Shown piece by piece: positions 32,401 to 45,316 of a DNA stretch of 64,000 bases. Origin of the DNA: Mikania micrantha (lineage: Eukaryota; Streptophyta; Magnoliopsida; Asterales; Asteraceae). The stretch covers positions 26,359,415-26,423,414 of the forward strand of contig CM018694.1 in assembly GCA_009363875.1 (NCBI GenBank), given 5' to 3'. A program made the translations under genes and the position numbers. The notes beneath the pieces are model-generated. The model made no database searches, was not told where the DNA came from, and was given only the letters and a program-made list of their open reading frames with translations. Position 1 is the first letter of the stretch. Each line of letters starts with the position of its first letter.

Positions 32401-35251
32401 AGCACCAAAGGTTCGCTGGTGTGGAGCTAAAATCCAACTCTTTCTCGGCCAAAACCTCTAGGCAGCCAACATCCTCACAAGCCCAATTGTCTAACCCATT
32501 TTATTCAATGCGGGCCACTCACCTACAAGGTCTAGGCCCAACAGCCTGTCCTCGGCCCATATGGGTGTGTTAATTGGCCCACGTGTTGTAATAGCCAAAC
32601 AATTTCGAGTTTGGCTCATTGGGATGAAATTGGTCCGATACTTGACTCACACTTAGTCGTTTAATTTGATTCGGCCCACATAAGCTCTTAAGGCCCAATG
32701 ACTCTATTATTAGGCCCAATACCATTTATTTAGGCCCAATATCAAAGATGATCCGTTGTACATTCGGTTAAGTTAAATATTAGCCATTCGACCCAAGTTA
32801 CTTAGCCTAACATCACTCACAAAGACCATTCAAGTCTTTAGGCTCAACATTAACCAGTTGGACCACAATGGCAAGTTAGGCCTAACATAAGGCCCACGAG
32901 ATCTAACTTAGGATATTCTAGTATAATAATCGTATGAAATTATTATAGAGGATGATCATTCTTTTAGTTAAACACAATTGAATCTCCTTAAACTAAGATA
33001 TCAATATCATGGGAGAAGTACACTAAGGATGGAAACAAGAACCTAAGGGTTATGGGTTGACTTAAATGTTAACACATAAATCATCGGGAATTATAAAGAC
33101 TTATGACTAATCTAAATGGTTTATTTAAACCATCCAAGATTAGTTACTCAATAAGCTAACAAGAAATCACCAGACACTAAAAGGTTATCAATGGGCCCAA
33201 GAACGGCCCAATGGGTTTAATATAAGCCCATCATGTTTAATTACACTTTTCTTAAATTAATTATGCTTTTCATAAAAAGAAATTAAATTATAAACCTTAT
33301 CAATATAATTAAATGATTTTCCTAAATAAATGATTAACTTAAAATGAAATTAGTTGAAAATGTTTCACTTAAAGACTTTAAATGATTAATGTGGGATTTG
33401 GGTTACTAATGGGTAATAGTTTAACTTAGATAGAAGGGATTTTAGAAACACATTAGTAATCTAGGACACGTAGTTGCACACCGAGACCAAACCATAGATA
33501 CGACAATTCCCGTATGTACTTATCGTATTCGAATTCTTTAAAATAACTCAGGTGCTAAAGATACTTAGGCAACAATCAAAGAGTGCGCATATCTTTTGTG
33601 GTTCATTGCACGGCAACACAGGTGAGTTCATTGCCCCTTTTCTGACATTTTGTTTTAAAACGCGGGGCTAAGAAGCATGCATAAACTGTTTTATTTAAAC
33701 TGTTTATTTAGATGCTTTTATTTATTATATGTTTTGCATATATATATGTTTGTTGATACTCCTATACTCCTGTCTACGTAATTATTAAACAAGATCAAAT
33801 TATCAAGTTAATTAAAGTACTCTTATGAGTAATACTTTAAATTTAAACTCTAAATAAACCCTTAGTCCATCAAGCTCAAATTCAAGAATCTAAATTCAAA
33901 GTGAAAGCAAAGGAACTAAATCAGAAGATCATACTCAAAGGAATCATAACTCAGGGTGGGATCTGAGAACAAAGAATCATAATCAAGAATCAATTATCAT
34001 TGTGAATCATGGAAATTCTAAAGATCAAGAGACTCAAGGAATCAGATTTCATAAATGTGTGTGAATCATGGTAATAATGAAATCATTATAATCTAATGAG
34101 ATCATTAGTATTCAAGTTAAGGTGGATGTCAGTTGTATAGGGAATCAAGACCACGTGTAACACACATATAAAGTCCCATTCAGGTATAGAAGACTCTTGT
34201 AGTTAGGCTATACGGGCAATAACATGAACTATCAAACGATCAATATCAAAGTCAAAAATCATGAGAATCAAGAGATCAAGAATCAAAGGATATCCTTAAA
34301 GTCCCTTTTAGATACAGAAGACCATTGGGTTAGGGTGTAACGGGCAAAATATTAAAATTCCGCTCAGTTCAGGTGTACTCCTTGTGAGTCATGCCTGACA
34401 TGGGTCACGTGTGAGAGGTTACAACTTGGACAACCACCAACAACTAAGTATAATTGATTGAGATAAATAATGCCCAATCATCATGTCATAGTTGTATTTA
34501 AATGTTTTATTTAATTATTTAATTAAATATTTAACATTATATTTCTATCACTGACTTTTGGGAAATCATGTATCTATGATGAATTCAAGAGAATCAAAGG
34601 TAAATCACGTTTTGGAAAGTATAATCTAAGTCAGAGGTGTGTTAGGTAAAAATGCTTAATTATCATTAATATCAATGTCCTATGTGGCTTAGTATGTGGT
34701 GGGATGGCGTCTGGGCGGGCTTGTAGGCTCGACTCAGGGGTATGCCCTATACATAAGCATACCGAGCTGGATGATACAGGTGATGTTAATGAGGTTAGGG
34801 TCTTTACCGAAAGAGGTTTTCAAATCATTTTCAATTACTAAAATATATGAACTCACCAACCATGTGTTGACTTTATTTTTGCATGACTTCTCAGGTGACG
34901 AACAGGTCAACTGAAGAGTTTTTTCTTTTGGACTATGTTACAGATAGAGGACCTAGCTTTTTGGACCTGCATATTTTGAAGCATCATTATACCGCGTATT
35001 TTGTATATCTTGAGCACACACAAGGTTGAAGATTTATGATGTGATAGTAGATTTACATTGTTAAATTATAAACTTAACTGATGTAATTTAACTTTGTAAT
35101 TCAATTTTATTTTAGCAGTTTCTCATTATATATATCATGTGCAATGTAACAATCTGATCATTTCGATTATCACTCACGACATCGCGCCCCGGGAACCTTC
35201 CGCTCGACGGGGAAAACCGATCCTACCCCGCCGGCTCGGGGTGCGACAGAT

Positions 35252-35268
35252 TGCTATCAGAGCCATGG
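35252..35268 (+). other. Primer binding site of A, one mismatch
   Basis: TGCTATCAGAGCCATGG differs from the standard tRNA-Met PBS (TGGTATC...) at one base and lies 3 bp after the LTR end, as in B. Confidence 0.9.
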
Positions 35269-35424
35269 TTATAGAGAAATATAGGTCACTTATTTAAACG
35301 GTTTGGCCTAGACTATAACCTAGGGACCCTGCATGTAGAGAACATAGGAATTAGGAATTTACTTGCATTGTGTCTTTTGCATTCGATCATTGCACTAACC
35401 ACTGTTCCATTGGTTATGATTAGA

Positions 35425-36612
35425 ATGTCACCAAGAAGACAACCATCGCCGCCTCTACCTTCGCAAGAGACGGACCCAGCAGTCGAAGTACGTGCAACAC
35501 TGATCACTGAACAGTTGGTGGCGACTCTCCCTGGAATCATCACCCGGATCAGGAATAGTGAGGAATTTGCCAAGAACTTCCCACTACTTGCTGCAGAGAA
35601 GAAGGAACCGAAAGAAGGAGAAACAAGCAGGAAGCGAAAGCGGTGTCGTTCTAAGAAATCAAGAAATCCTATAATCTACACCGAGGCCATTCCCCTTCGT
35701 CAGATGGCTGTAGCTCCGGAGTCAGAGAATCGTGGGCGTTATGCTGGAAAAGCTCCTCTTTGCGCTAGCTGTCACTACCATCACCGTGCTGAGATCTCAT
35801 GTAAACAAAGCACCCATTGTGGTGAGCCGAACCATGGGGATCATCGATGTATACCTTCGATGGAATTAGTATGCAAACAGACTGCTGACAAATTTCCTTT
35901 ATGTGCCACGTGCGGTCTTCACCATGCTAAGAATAAACTGTGCAAACATTGTCTGAACTGCGGAGGAAAGGGACACTGGAGTCGTGATTGTAATAACCCC
36001 CCGACTCATAACCAGAATCCTGGAAACACTACATATCCCCTTCCTCGACATAGCAAAGATTGCTATGTGTACGGACTGTCCGAACACATTGCACGAGACT
36101 GCCCCATGAGGATATCTTCCACAAGTCCTGCACTCTCTAAGGGAAAAGCTCCCCTCTGTTCGGAGTGTCACTATCATCATCAAGTTGAACTCTCATGTGT
36201 ACAATGCACGCGCTGTGGAAAGACGGGATACGGGATGCAGCAGTGTAGGTCACCAATAACCTCTACTTCCCGTCAATATGTTGGTGCATTTCCTAAATGT
36301 GTTAGATGTGGTTTTCATCATGGTGAGGAGAAACCTTGTAAACATTGTCTGAATTGTGGTAGATATTGACACTGGATTCAACAGTGTCGGTTTATTTCCA
36401 CTAGGAAACAGGAACAAAAAGCGAACACCTCTACTTCCTCTTACCATGACCACAACTGCTATACATGCGGAACGCATGGACATTTCGCAAGGGACTGCCC
36501 TAGAAAAAGGCCTTCAGCAGACCCAGCAGTCACGGAGGAACTACTTGCCTTACCAGCTCTAGGGGAACACTCGGAGTCTGATGACTCCATAGGTATGAAA
36601 ATTTCAGCTTAA
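35425..36612 (+). pseudogene. gag: Gypsy gag with duplicated zinc-finger array (element A)
   Basis: The preferred start is the ATG at 35425 (MSPRRQPSPP), typical of gypsy gag; an in-frame ATG at 35368 adds 19 unlikely residues. After ~60 residues it jumps from a Lys/Arg-rich segment to the zinc region, so the main capsid domain is missing. The zinc region is two tandem copies, offset by exactly 396 bp (35746 and 36142), of three parts: APLCxxCHYHH..C, FPxCxxCGxHH..CKHCLNCG, and a C..CG..H.ARDCP knuckle. A TGA at 36367-36369 interrupts the second copy where the first has Gly; the same frame stays open to TAA at 36610-36612. In copy 1 the last knuckle is damaged (CYVYG). The zinc array would bind RNA in packaging. 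Expansion of such an array is unusual. Confidence 0.85.
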
Positions 36613-38510
36613 TACCTTAAATTATTTGTTGGTGTATAAATTAGAATTGCATAGTCTGTTGTAATTTTAGGAACAATAAATTTAAGCTAGCCGTAAGCAA
36701 AGTCAGTGCCAAAAAGATAATCAGAATAATTACTGAAGGAACCTTTAGGTTAAATAAGGGTTAAATGATTAAATGAAGATAGAGTAACCATTAATGCCGG
36801 CTAAAAAACTGTAATTTAGAATAGGACCTTACCTAATTAGAACACTAAAAGCCTTAGGAATTCAAAATGTCAAAGCTAGTGTGTAGACTTTCATTTTCAA
36901 CCTAGATCTCCTAGAATTTAAGTTACTTAAGTTGGAGAACTCCGGTTCTAGGATGTTAGGAAAAGTAAAAATGAGAACTGTGTTAGGTTCTTATCTAGAC
37001 TAAATAAGTAGATCAAGGGGAAATCATTTGTGAAGCAAGATGAAGATACGCCAGAGAAAATATTCCGAATGAATTATGGGCATTCCAAGTTATGGTGATG
37101 CTTTTCGGATAGAAGAATGCACCTATGGTTTCGTGGACCTCATGAACCGAGTGTGCAAACCGTATCTGTTTAGTTTGTCATTACCATTAAAGATGACATA
37201 CTGATTTATTCTAATAGCCAGACAGAACGCGAACGACATCTCAGGGATATTTTGGAACTGTTGAAGGAAGAACAATTTTATCTTAAATCCTTCCATTTTG
37301 AAAATAGGATGAGAATAAGTAACAGTTGGAACAACAGTTACAATGGGTTCCGTAAGTCACATGACTTTCGGGAATAAGTAAGGTAAATGTACATCATCTC
37401 GTAGATGGGTATAGGATTACTTAGAAGGCAAATCATTACCTCTATCCTAATAGTCCTACCATATTTTAGGTAGACCTCCCCACTGTATAATGTACACCTT
37501 CAAGCTGGGAATAGGTTAAACAAATGGTGAAGTATGTATATGGTTATGCCAAATAACCTACGTATTTACCATGGGTGACTTAAGGATCTTGACCCGGCGA
37601 TCAAGACCTAGAGTTGTGAGAGTCACCTACGAAAAACTTTAAGGAGTGTGTCAGATTGTAGAGCCGAAAGACAGTTTGAGATAAACCGGATGAAATACCT
37701 ACTACCAAAATAGTGGGCGAATTCACGATAAGTTTCTAACAAACATCGCAGAAACCTCTAGGGATGTACTTAAAACTAAGTACAACTCACCGTTCACCAA
37801 AAGACGGTCGAAGCGAAAGTACGACGCTGATCCTGGGGGATATGTTGAAAACCTGTGTGTCAAACTTCAGTGGAAATTGGGACACTCAACTACCACTGAT
37901 CAAATCCTCCTACAACAACAGTCAATATAGTAGCATTGAATGCACATCATTCGAGGCTCCTTAAGGTCGACAATGTCAGTCGCCGAACTGATTGATTGAG
38001 ATAGGGGGAAATTGAATAACCAAACCACCACTTAATTGGGAAACACCAAGTTTAGTAGAGGTATACCCAAGGAAAAGTGTAGTCCATTCTAGGATAAAGG
38101 GACGAACAAGCACCATGAAACGTAGGACAGTTCGAGATCATCAAACGTATTCGTACTATGGCACACAGATTGAGGTCACCAGATGACTTTAGTGGGATGC
38201 GTTACGTGTTTCACATCTCGAACTTGAATAAATGTCGTACTGACAAATCGTTCGTCATATCAATTGAAGGAATTCAATTGGACGGACATTTATACCTTAT
38301 GTAATAATCTTCAGAGTTTATGGCTCGTCAGATTAAACAACTAAGGAAAAGTCTTACTTCAATTGCTAAGTCTCATTGTAGTCCAAAGCACAAACTCAAG
38401 TTTACTTAGGAAATACAAAGATCACATAAAGTTCAGGTAATCCCCAACTGTTTGAAGAGGAAGTGATACCCGATAACAATTCTTAAATTTCGGGACGAAA
38501 TTTCTCTAAC
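36613..38510 (+). pseudogene. pol: Decayed gypsy pol of element A
   Basis: Heavily frameshifted remnants in the right order. RT is recognisable at about 37030-37310: WAFQVM, NAP and then DDILIYSNSQTERERHL, the catalytic Asp-Asp region followed by the usual HLR..LE..L. Integrase remains at 37764-37964 (GRSESTTLILGDMLKTCV, LPLIKSSYNNSQYSSI), the segment with the catalytic Glu. The C-terminal HVSNLNKC-like and FVIS.EGIQLDG block lies at 38200-38300. Protease, the RT palm start, RNase H and the integrase core are not legible, and the whole is only 1.9 kb against about 3.5 kb for an intact pol. So A must have moved with help from another copy, or decayed before it was duplicated. Confidence 0.72.
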
Positions 38511-38520
38511 AAGGGGAGAC
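38511..38520 (+). other. Polypurine tract of A
   Basis: AAGGGGAGAC directly before the 3' LTR, preceded by TTTCGGGACGAAATTT, a block shared with B (TTTCGGGACAAAATTC before 52154). Confidence 0.88.
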
Positions 38521-41500
38521 TATAATAACAGTGCCGAAACCGGTGCCGGAACAGTGATCACAACAGTAGCATGAACAGTAAACGGACAAAAATTATATAC
38601 ATTCTATTCTATTTCATGTTCATATCAATAGTCAAAGAAATTTCATATTATCAAACAATAGGTTCATAAACATGTAGCAGAAACAAAGTTCAGAACAATG
38701 GTTCTTGAGTCAGGTAGTTATCTGGCAACCCCGAACCATCATGGATTTATTTGTTAGGATTTATTAGGATAACACGTATGTGAGGATAAACAAAATAATA
38801 CAATAACAGTTGTTGTTAAGGAATGCTAAACTGACGAACTATTCGTATATGTGACGATCTATACAAATAGATATGATAGTTTAACGATATGAAACGATGA
38901 TTGTAAAGTAGACAACAAAAATCAGAAAGTGAAACGTACGATCGTGTTCGTACAGTTAGCGCTCTGTACGAAAACGAGCGTAAGTGACATTTTATGATGA
39001 AACGAAAATGAAGACGATTCGAACGGTAATAAATATAAGGAAATAAAATGTTTCCTGTTTTAAAAGTTTGAAACTCATCATAAATAAATTAAAACGAAAC
39101 TATTTTAATTTAGGAGTGTAAACCATAATACGCGAATGAATAACAAAACGCGTAAAATTTATAAACTTCGATAAATAAATTAAGAAAATAACAATTAATA
39201 TCATTACTAGAAATAACCACTTTCCAAACACATAAAATAAAGCCTTTTATTTAAATTTCGTAATTACATGCGTTACGATCCGGAACCGCGACGAAAACGC
39301 GAACCGAGCAAACGAAACGAACCCAAATACCCTCGGGGTATATGAACGAGGAAAGAACCAAATTCTTTCATTTTTCAAGTTTCTCTCTCTCTAAACACTC
39401 TCTCCCGTCATCTCTCTCTCACTCTAAGATCTCACCATCAACCTTCAAGATCGAACTCAAATCTCAACGGAATCGCGAGTTCTTGGTGTCCACGCGTAGC
39501 TAGGAACGAGCTCTACAAGGGAGTACAGCAGATCGGAAGCTTTGGCCACTGAAATTTAAGGTATGTAGCTTGAAACTTATGATAAAATAGGGTTTTCTAG
39601 TTTTTCACACACACCCACAACCAACCGGTGTAAAACTCATCTTTGCACTCACACCCGACACCTTTTAGTGGTACGTTCGCATCACAACATGGTAGAACAG
39701 GCATGCAACGGGTTCCACAAGTCGAGGAGGATGAAGCTGATGACGACGAACCATACAGGTTCGTTAGAACCAACAGGCCGAACCACACCCAGGTGGCCGA
39801 ACCCTGCTGTCCTTTCCGACGAACCCTGGCGAACCCTTATATCGAGACACGAACGCTCAGGCCACCACGAACCTTACACCTTGTTGGCGATCCCTCACGA
39901 ACCATGCGCGAACCATGGACCAGTTTGTATTAGCCGAACCTTGCAGGTTACTCTTCTACTCACGAACCTTTTGGGCTTTTGTCGAACCCTCGTGCATGGC
40001 TGGACACAGCCGAACCCTTGACTAACCTGCACGAACCTTGGCTGAATCAAGGCATCACCGAACCTAGCACCAAAGGTTCGCTGGTGTGGAGCTAAAATCC
40101 AACTCTTTCTCGGCCAAAACCTCCAGGCAGCCAACATCCTCACAAGCCCAATTGTCTAACCCATTTTATTCAATGCGGGCCACTCACTTACAAGGTCTAG
40201 GCCCAACAGCCTATCCTCGGCCATATGGGTGTGTTAATTGGCCCACGTGTTGTAATGGCCCAACAATTTCGAGTTTGGCTCATTGGGATGAAATTGGTCC
40301 GATACTTGACTCACACTTAGTCGCTTAATTTGATTCGGCCCACATAAGCTCTTAAGGCCCAATGACTCTATTATTAGGCCCAAGACCATTTAATTACGCC
40401 CAATATCAAAGATGATCCATTGTACATTCGGTTAAGTTAAATATTAGCCATTCGACCCAAGTTACTTAGCCTAACATCACTCACAAAGACCATGCAAGTC
40501 TTTAGGCTCAATATTAACCAGTTGGACCACAATGGCAAGTTATGCCTAACATAAGGCCCACGAGATCTAACTTAGGATATTCTAGTATAATAATCGTATG
40601 AAATTATTATAGAGGATGATCATTCTTTTAGTTAAACACAATTGAATCTCCTTAAACTAAGATATCAATATCATGGGAGAAGTACACTAAGGATGGAAAC
40701 AAGAACCTAAGGGTTATGGGTTGACTTAAATGTTAACACATAAATCATTGGGAATTATAAGGACTTATGACTAATCTAAATGGTTTATTTAAACCATCCA
40801 AGATTAGTTACTCAATAAGCTAACAAGAAATCACCAGAAACTAAAAGGTTATCAATGGGCCCAAGAACGGCCCAATGGGTTTAATATTAGCCCATCATGT
40901 TTAATTACACTTTTCTTAAATTAATTATGCTTTTCATAAAAAGAACTTAAATTATAAACCCTATCAATATAATTAAATGATTTTCCTAAATAAATGATTA
41001 ACTTAAAATGAAATTAGTTGAAAATGTTTTACTTAAAGACTTTAAATGATTAATGTGGGATTTGGGTTACTAATGGGTAATAGTTTAACTTAGATAGAAG
41101 GGATTTTAGAAACACATTAGTAATCTAGGACACGTAGTTGCACACCGAGACCAAACCATAGATACGACAATTCCCGTATGTACTTATCGTATTCGAATTC
41201 TTTAAAATAACTCAGGTGCTAAAGATACTTAGGCAACAATCAAAGAGTGCGCATATCCTTTGTGGTTCATTGCACGGCAACACAGGTGAGTTCATTGCCC
41301 ATTTTCTAACATTTTGTTTTAAATCGCGGGGCTGAGAAGCATGCGTAAACTGTTTTTATTTAAACTGTTTATTTAGATGCTTTTATTTATTATATGTTTT
41401 GCATATATATATATATATGTTTGTTGATACTCCTATACTCTTGTCTAGGTAATTATTAAACAAGATCAAATTATCAAGTTAATTAAAGTACTCTTATGAG

Positions 41501-42920
41501 TAATACTTTAAATTTAAACTCTAAATAAACCCTTAGTCCATCAAGCTCAAATTCCAGAATCTAAATTCAAAGTGAAATCAAAGGAACTAAATTAGAAGAT
41601 CATACTCAAAGGAATCATAACTCAGTGTGGGATTTGAGAACAAAGAATCATAATCAAAAATCAATTATCATTGTGAATCATGGAAATTCTAAAGATCAAG
41701 AGACTCAAGGAATCAGAAATCATAAATGTGTGTGAATCATGGTAATAATGAATTAATTATAATCTAATGAGATCATTAGTATTCAAGTTAAGGTGGATGT
41801 CAGTTGTATAGGGAATCAAGACCACGTGTAACACACATATAAAGTCCCCTTCAGGTATAGAAGACTCTTGTAGTCAGGCTATACGGGCAATAACATGAAC
41901 TATCAAACGATCAATATCAAAGTCAAAAATCATGAGAATCAAGAGATCAAGAATCAAAGGATATCCTTAAAGTCCCTTTTAGATACAGAAGACCATTGGG
42001 TTAGGGTGTAACGGGCAAAATATTAAAATTCCGCTCAGTTCAGGTGTACTCCTTGTGAGTCATGCCTGACATGGGTCACGTGTGAGAGGTTACAACTTGG
42101 ACAACCACCAACAACTAAGTCTAATTGATTGAAACAAATAATGCCCAATCATCATGTCTTAGTTGTATTTAAATGTTTTATTTAATTATTTAATTAAATA
42201 TTTAACATTATATTTCTATCACTGACTTTTGGGAAATCATGTATCTATGATGAATTCAAGAGAATCAAAGGTAAATCAAGTTTTGGAAAGTATAATCTAA
42301 GTCAGAGGTGTGTTAGGTAAAAATGCTTAATTATCATTAATATCAATGTCCTATGTGGCTTAGTATGTGGTGGGATGGCGTCTGGGCGGGCTTGTAGGCT
42401 CGACTCAGGGGTATGCCCTATACATAAGCATACCGAGTTGGATGATACAGGTGATGTTAATGAGGTTAGGGTCTTTACCGAAAGAGGTTTTCAAATCATT
42501 TTCAATTACTAAAATATATGAACTCACCTACCATGTGTTGACTTTATTTTTGCATGACTTCTCAGGTGACGAACAGGTCAACTGAAGAGTTGTTTCTTTT
42601 GGACTAGGTTACAGATCAAGGACCTAGCTTTTTGGACCTGCATATTTTGAAGCATCATTATACCGCGTATTTTGTATATCTTGAGCACACACAAGATTGA
42701 AGATTTATGATGTGATAGTAGATTTACATTGTTAAATTATAAACTTAACTGATGTAATTTAACTTTGTAATTCTATTTTATTTTAGCAGTTGCTCATTAT
42801 ATATATCATGTGCTATGTAAACAATCTAATCATTTTGATTATCACTCACGATATCGCGCCCCGGGAACCTTTCGCTCGACAGGGAAAACCGATCCTACCC
42901 CGCCGGCTCGGGGTGTGACA
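38521..42920 (+). mobile_element. 3' LTR of gypsy element A
   Basis: 4,400 bp, matching 30887-35248 along its whole length. It starts TATAATAACAG where the 5' LTR has TGTAACAACAG (the terminal TG is mutated to TA) and ends GGGGTGTGACA, followed by TGACA. Differences are scattered substitutions plus a ~30 bp CT-rich insertion near 39395. In the first 200 bp I count about seven differences; later stretches look closer. Confidence 0.95.
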
Positions 42921-42925
42921 TGACA

Positions 42926-42992
42926 TGACTTGAACTCATGGGATTTTAGTATGGGTGATTCCATATAAAATTCCCAGCAAGTTCACATTATT
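42926..42992 (+). other. Interior of B between A and the solo LTR
   Basis: 67 bp of B interior left between two insertions; it begins TGACTTGAACTCATG, like B interior sequence at about 30620 (TTGAACTCATGATTAG). Confidence 0.75.
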
Positions 42993-43987
42993 TGTAACAT
43001 CGTTGTACTTCCGGTCGTCTGTACATCCGTACGATTGTACTGTTACGACTTGAAATTTGTAATTATTAATGACGAGGTATTATTTGATGATTATCATTGT
43101 TATTGGTATACATTTTTATAACATATTATTATACGCGTAAACCATGGGAAGTTTAGTTCTAAATCAACTAAACAGAAACAGAGAGTTTATCGCAATGGTA
43201 TTCATGGAATTATGAATTATTGGTTGGGAAATGGAAAGGAGTTTGAGTTGGTTGTTGTATGGTTGCTAAACATAGTCAAGGACACATGGTCATGGTTTAT
43301 TGAAATAGCGGTGGGACGGTGGTTGGGGCAGTTGCGACTGGCCCCTACATATGCCCTATACATATGCATATTTCTGTCTATCGTGGATGTGTCAGTGATA
43401 TGGTTTAGTGGGTTTTGGATAGGGATTATAATATTAAAGTTAATAAAATAATGAAAGCCTTATTGGAAATGAATACGCGTTGGTGAGGTTACGATCATAA
43501 ATTAAACGCGAATATTAACCTAATAATGTATTCGCGTGTGTGACGATTCACACGAATATAATTATTAAGAATAATATTCTGAAACGATATTCCATAAATC
43601 GTAAATCGAATCGAAATACGATACGAGCGTTGGATTCGCAAAGATGACGATCTTTACGAATACGTACGTGAGTAACGCGTTTCGAAGAGATGACAAAATA
43701 ATATTTAACGATATTAAAATAAGAAAAATAAATTAAAAACGTTTATTAGGAATTACAACCTAAAGACGAAAACGAACTAATTGTCTTATTTAAATGATTA
43801 ATTTAATGAAAATAAACGGAGATATTTTGTTTAAACGATTTTATTTAAAAAACCATTTTATTAAAGAAAAACATAATTATATGAACGTGTTATGTTTAAA
43901 AACGTATTTACGTTAAAAAAAACCCCGAACATTTGTTATATTTTATCGCGATAAAAACGAGACCGAGCACGCGGGGAGATCCTGAGC

Positions 43988-43994
43988 TATAAAA
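43988..43994 (+). promoter_or_regulatory. TATA box of the split solo LTR
   Basis: TATAAAA about 1 kb into the LTR, followed by CTTCTTCTTCTTC and (CT)n leader sequence. Confidence 0.6.
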
Positions 43995-45316
43995 GCCACC
44001 ACTTCTTCTTCTTCTTCATTTGCAAGACTATCTTTCTCTCTCTACAATCAAATTTTCATCATTCACTCTCTCTCTAACTTCTCACTACGATAGCTCTCTC
44101 GTTTCTTGACGGATTCACGTGATTCTTGGCCCTAAACGACCACAAGATCAAGGAGAACAAGAAAGTACAAGAAAACCATACAATTGATCCCCGAATCGAG
44201 GTAAATCTGAAGTTTTATTCACGGTTTTGTTGTAGATCTTGAATTTTACAACTTGTTTATACTTTAACCGAACTAAACATTCACAATCACTGAGTTAAAT
44301 GGGTGTGAGCATAGAGGAAACCATGGATGAACATGTAGTACAAGGGATCTTGAAGTGGATGATGATAAACACCAGGTTCGTGGCCAACCTAAGTCTACCG
44401 AACCCTGATGGTTCTATACAGGGGGTAGCCAAACCTTCTGGGCTACGGGACTGGGTCAGCCGAACCATGGAGCAGCTTGGGCCGAACCCTTGGCCGGCGA
44501 ACCCTTCGCCGAACCTTTCAGTCTAGCAACGAATCACTAGTCATCGGACACTAAGATCAGAGGGATGAGAACCTTTTAGGACCACAGGCTGCCGAACCTG
44601 TTTCAGCTAACAGCCACGAACCCAGGGCCTCACGAACCCTAGGTGACAGCCGAACTTGTCTCCCTACCGAACCCACGACGGTGGCCGAACCTTATTGGGT
44701 TCGTGGGCTTGAGACACCGACTGCCCTTGTGTGGCGAACCTTGAGGGCTGCCAACCCCACACTTAGCCGAACCTTAGTGTAACGAAACGAAAAAGGTTCG
44801 CTGATCCTAAGGAGTTTTCAACATGATTTTCGTTCTTTTGGGAATTAAGGGAAAAGGACACCCACCCTTTATTAAATTAGGGTTTGATCAAAGAACTTAA
44901 GACCTAGTATCACCATGCATGCATGAGGATTGAGAGTCACCACCTTTTCTTTGATAACATAATTTAAAATCTATGAATTTTGATTAATGTGAATACATGA
45001 TGGGAATAAATTAAATATACATTCTTTAAACTCTAATTAGGTTTTGATAACTTGAATCATGGTGGTTAACTAAGTAAATTATGCATGAATGGAAATACGT
45101 AGGAATAACGATAATATTTTCGTTTTGGAATGCTTAGCTATAGGAAGTAAACATACGAGTCCACAAGTAATTATCAATCATAGATAATTTAAAACTAACG
45201 AGTTAAGATCTCATTTTGATGATAATCAAATATGAAGGCTGAGGTATTACAAATTAACTTAGATGAAATAACTAAGTTAAAGGGGCATGTAATAATTTAA
45301 AGGTGAACACTTATGA

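Larger units (their letters stand above)
30887..35248 (+). mobile_element. 5' LTR of gypsy element A
   Basis: 4,362 bp, TGTAACAACAGTGCC... to ...GGGGTGCGACA. TGACA lies just before it (30882-30886) and just after the 3' LTR (42921-42925): a perfect 5 bp target duplication inside B. Contents: TATA box (31705), CT-rich leader, donor-like AAGGTATGT (31897), CGAACC word array (32114-32400), GGCCCA words (32510-32890), donor-like CAGGTGAG (33621), a conserved GGTGGGATGG...CCCTATACATAAGCA block (34696-34765), a hairpin (34857-34869) and acceptor-like TCTCAGG (34894). Very similar to the 3' LTR, so the insertion is recent relative to its surroundings. Confidence 0.95.

Noticed and set aside
34696..34914. 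72-residue ORF kept in both A LTRs (also 42367-42585)
   Set aside because: Same reason: LTR copies share it by descent. It overlaps the conserved non-coding block and changes frame in the inverted A-type LTRs.
39643..40328. Overlapping ORFs of 80-117 residues in the A 3' LTR
   Set aside because: They cross the CGAACC word array in several frames; the low stop density comes from its GC-rich composition.
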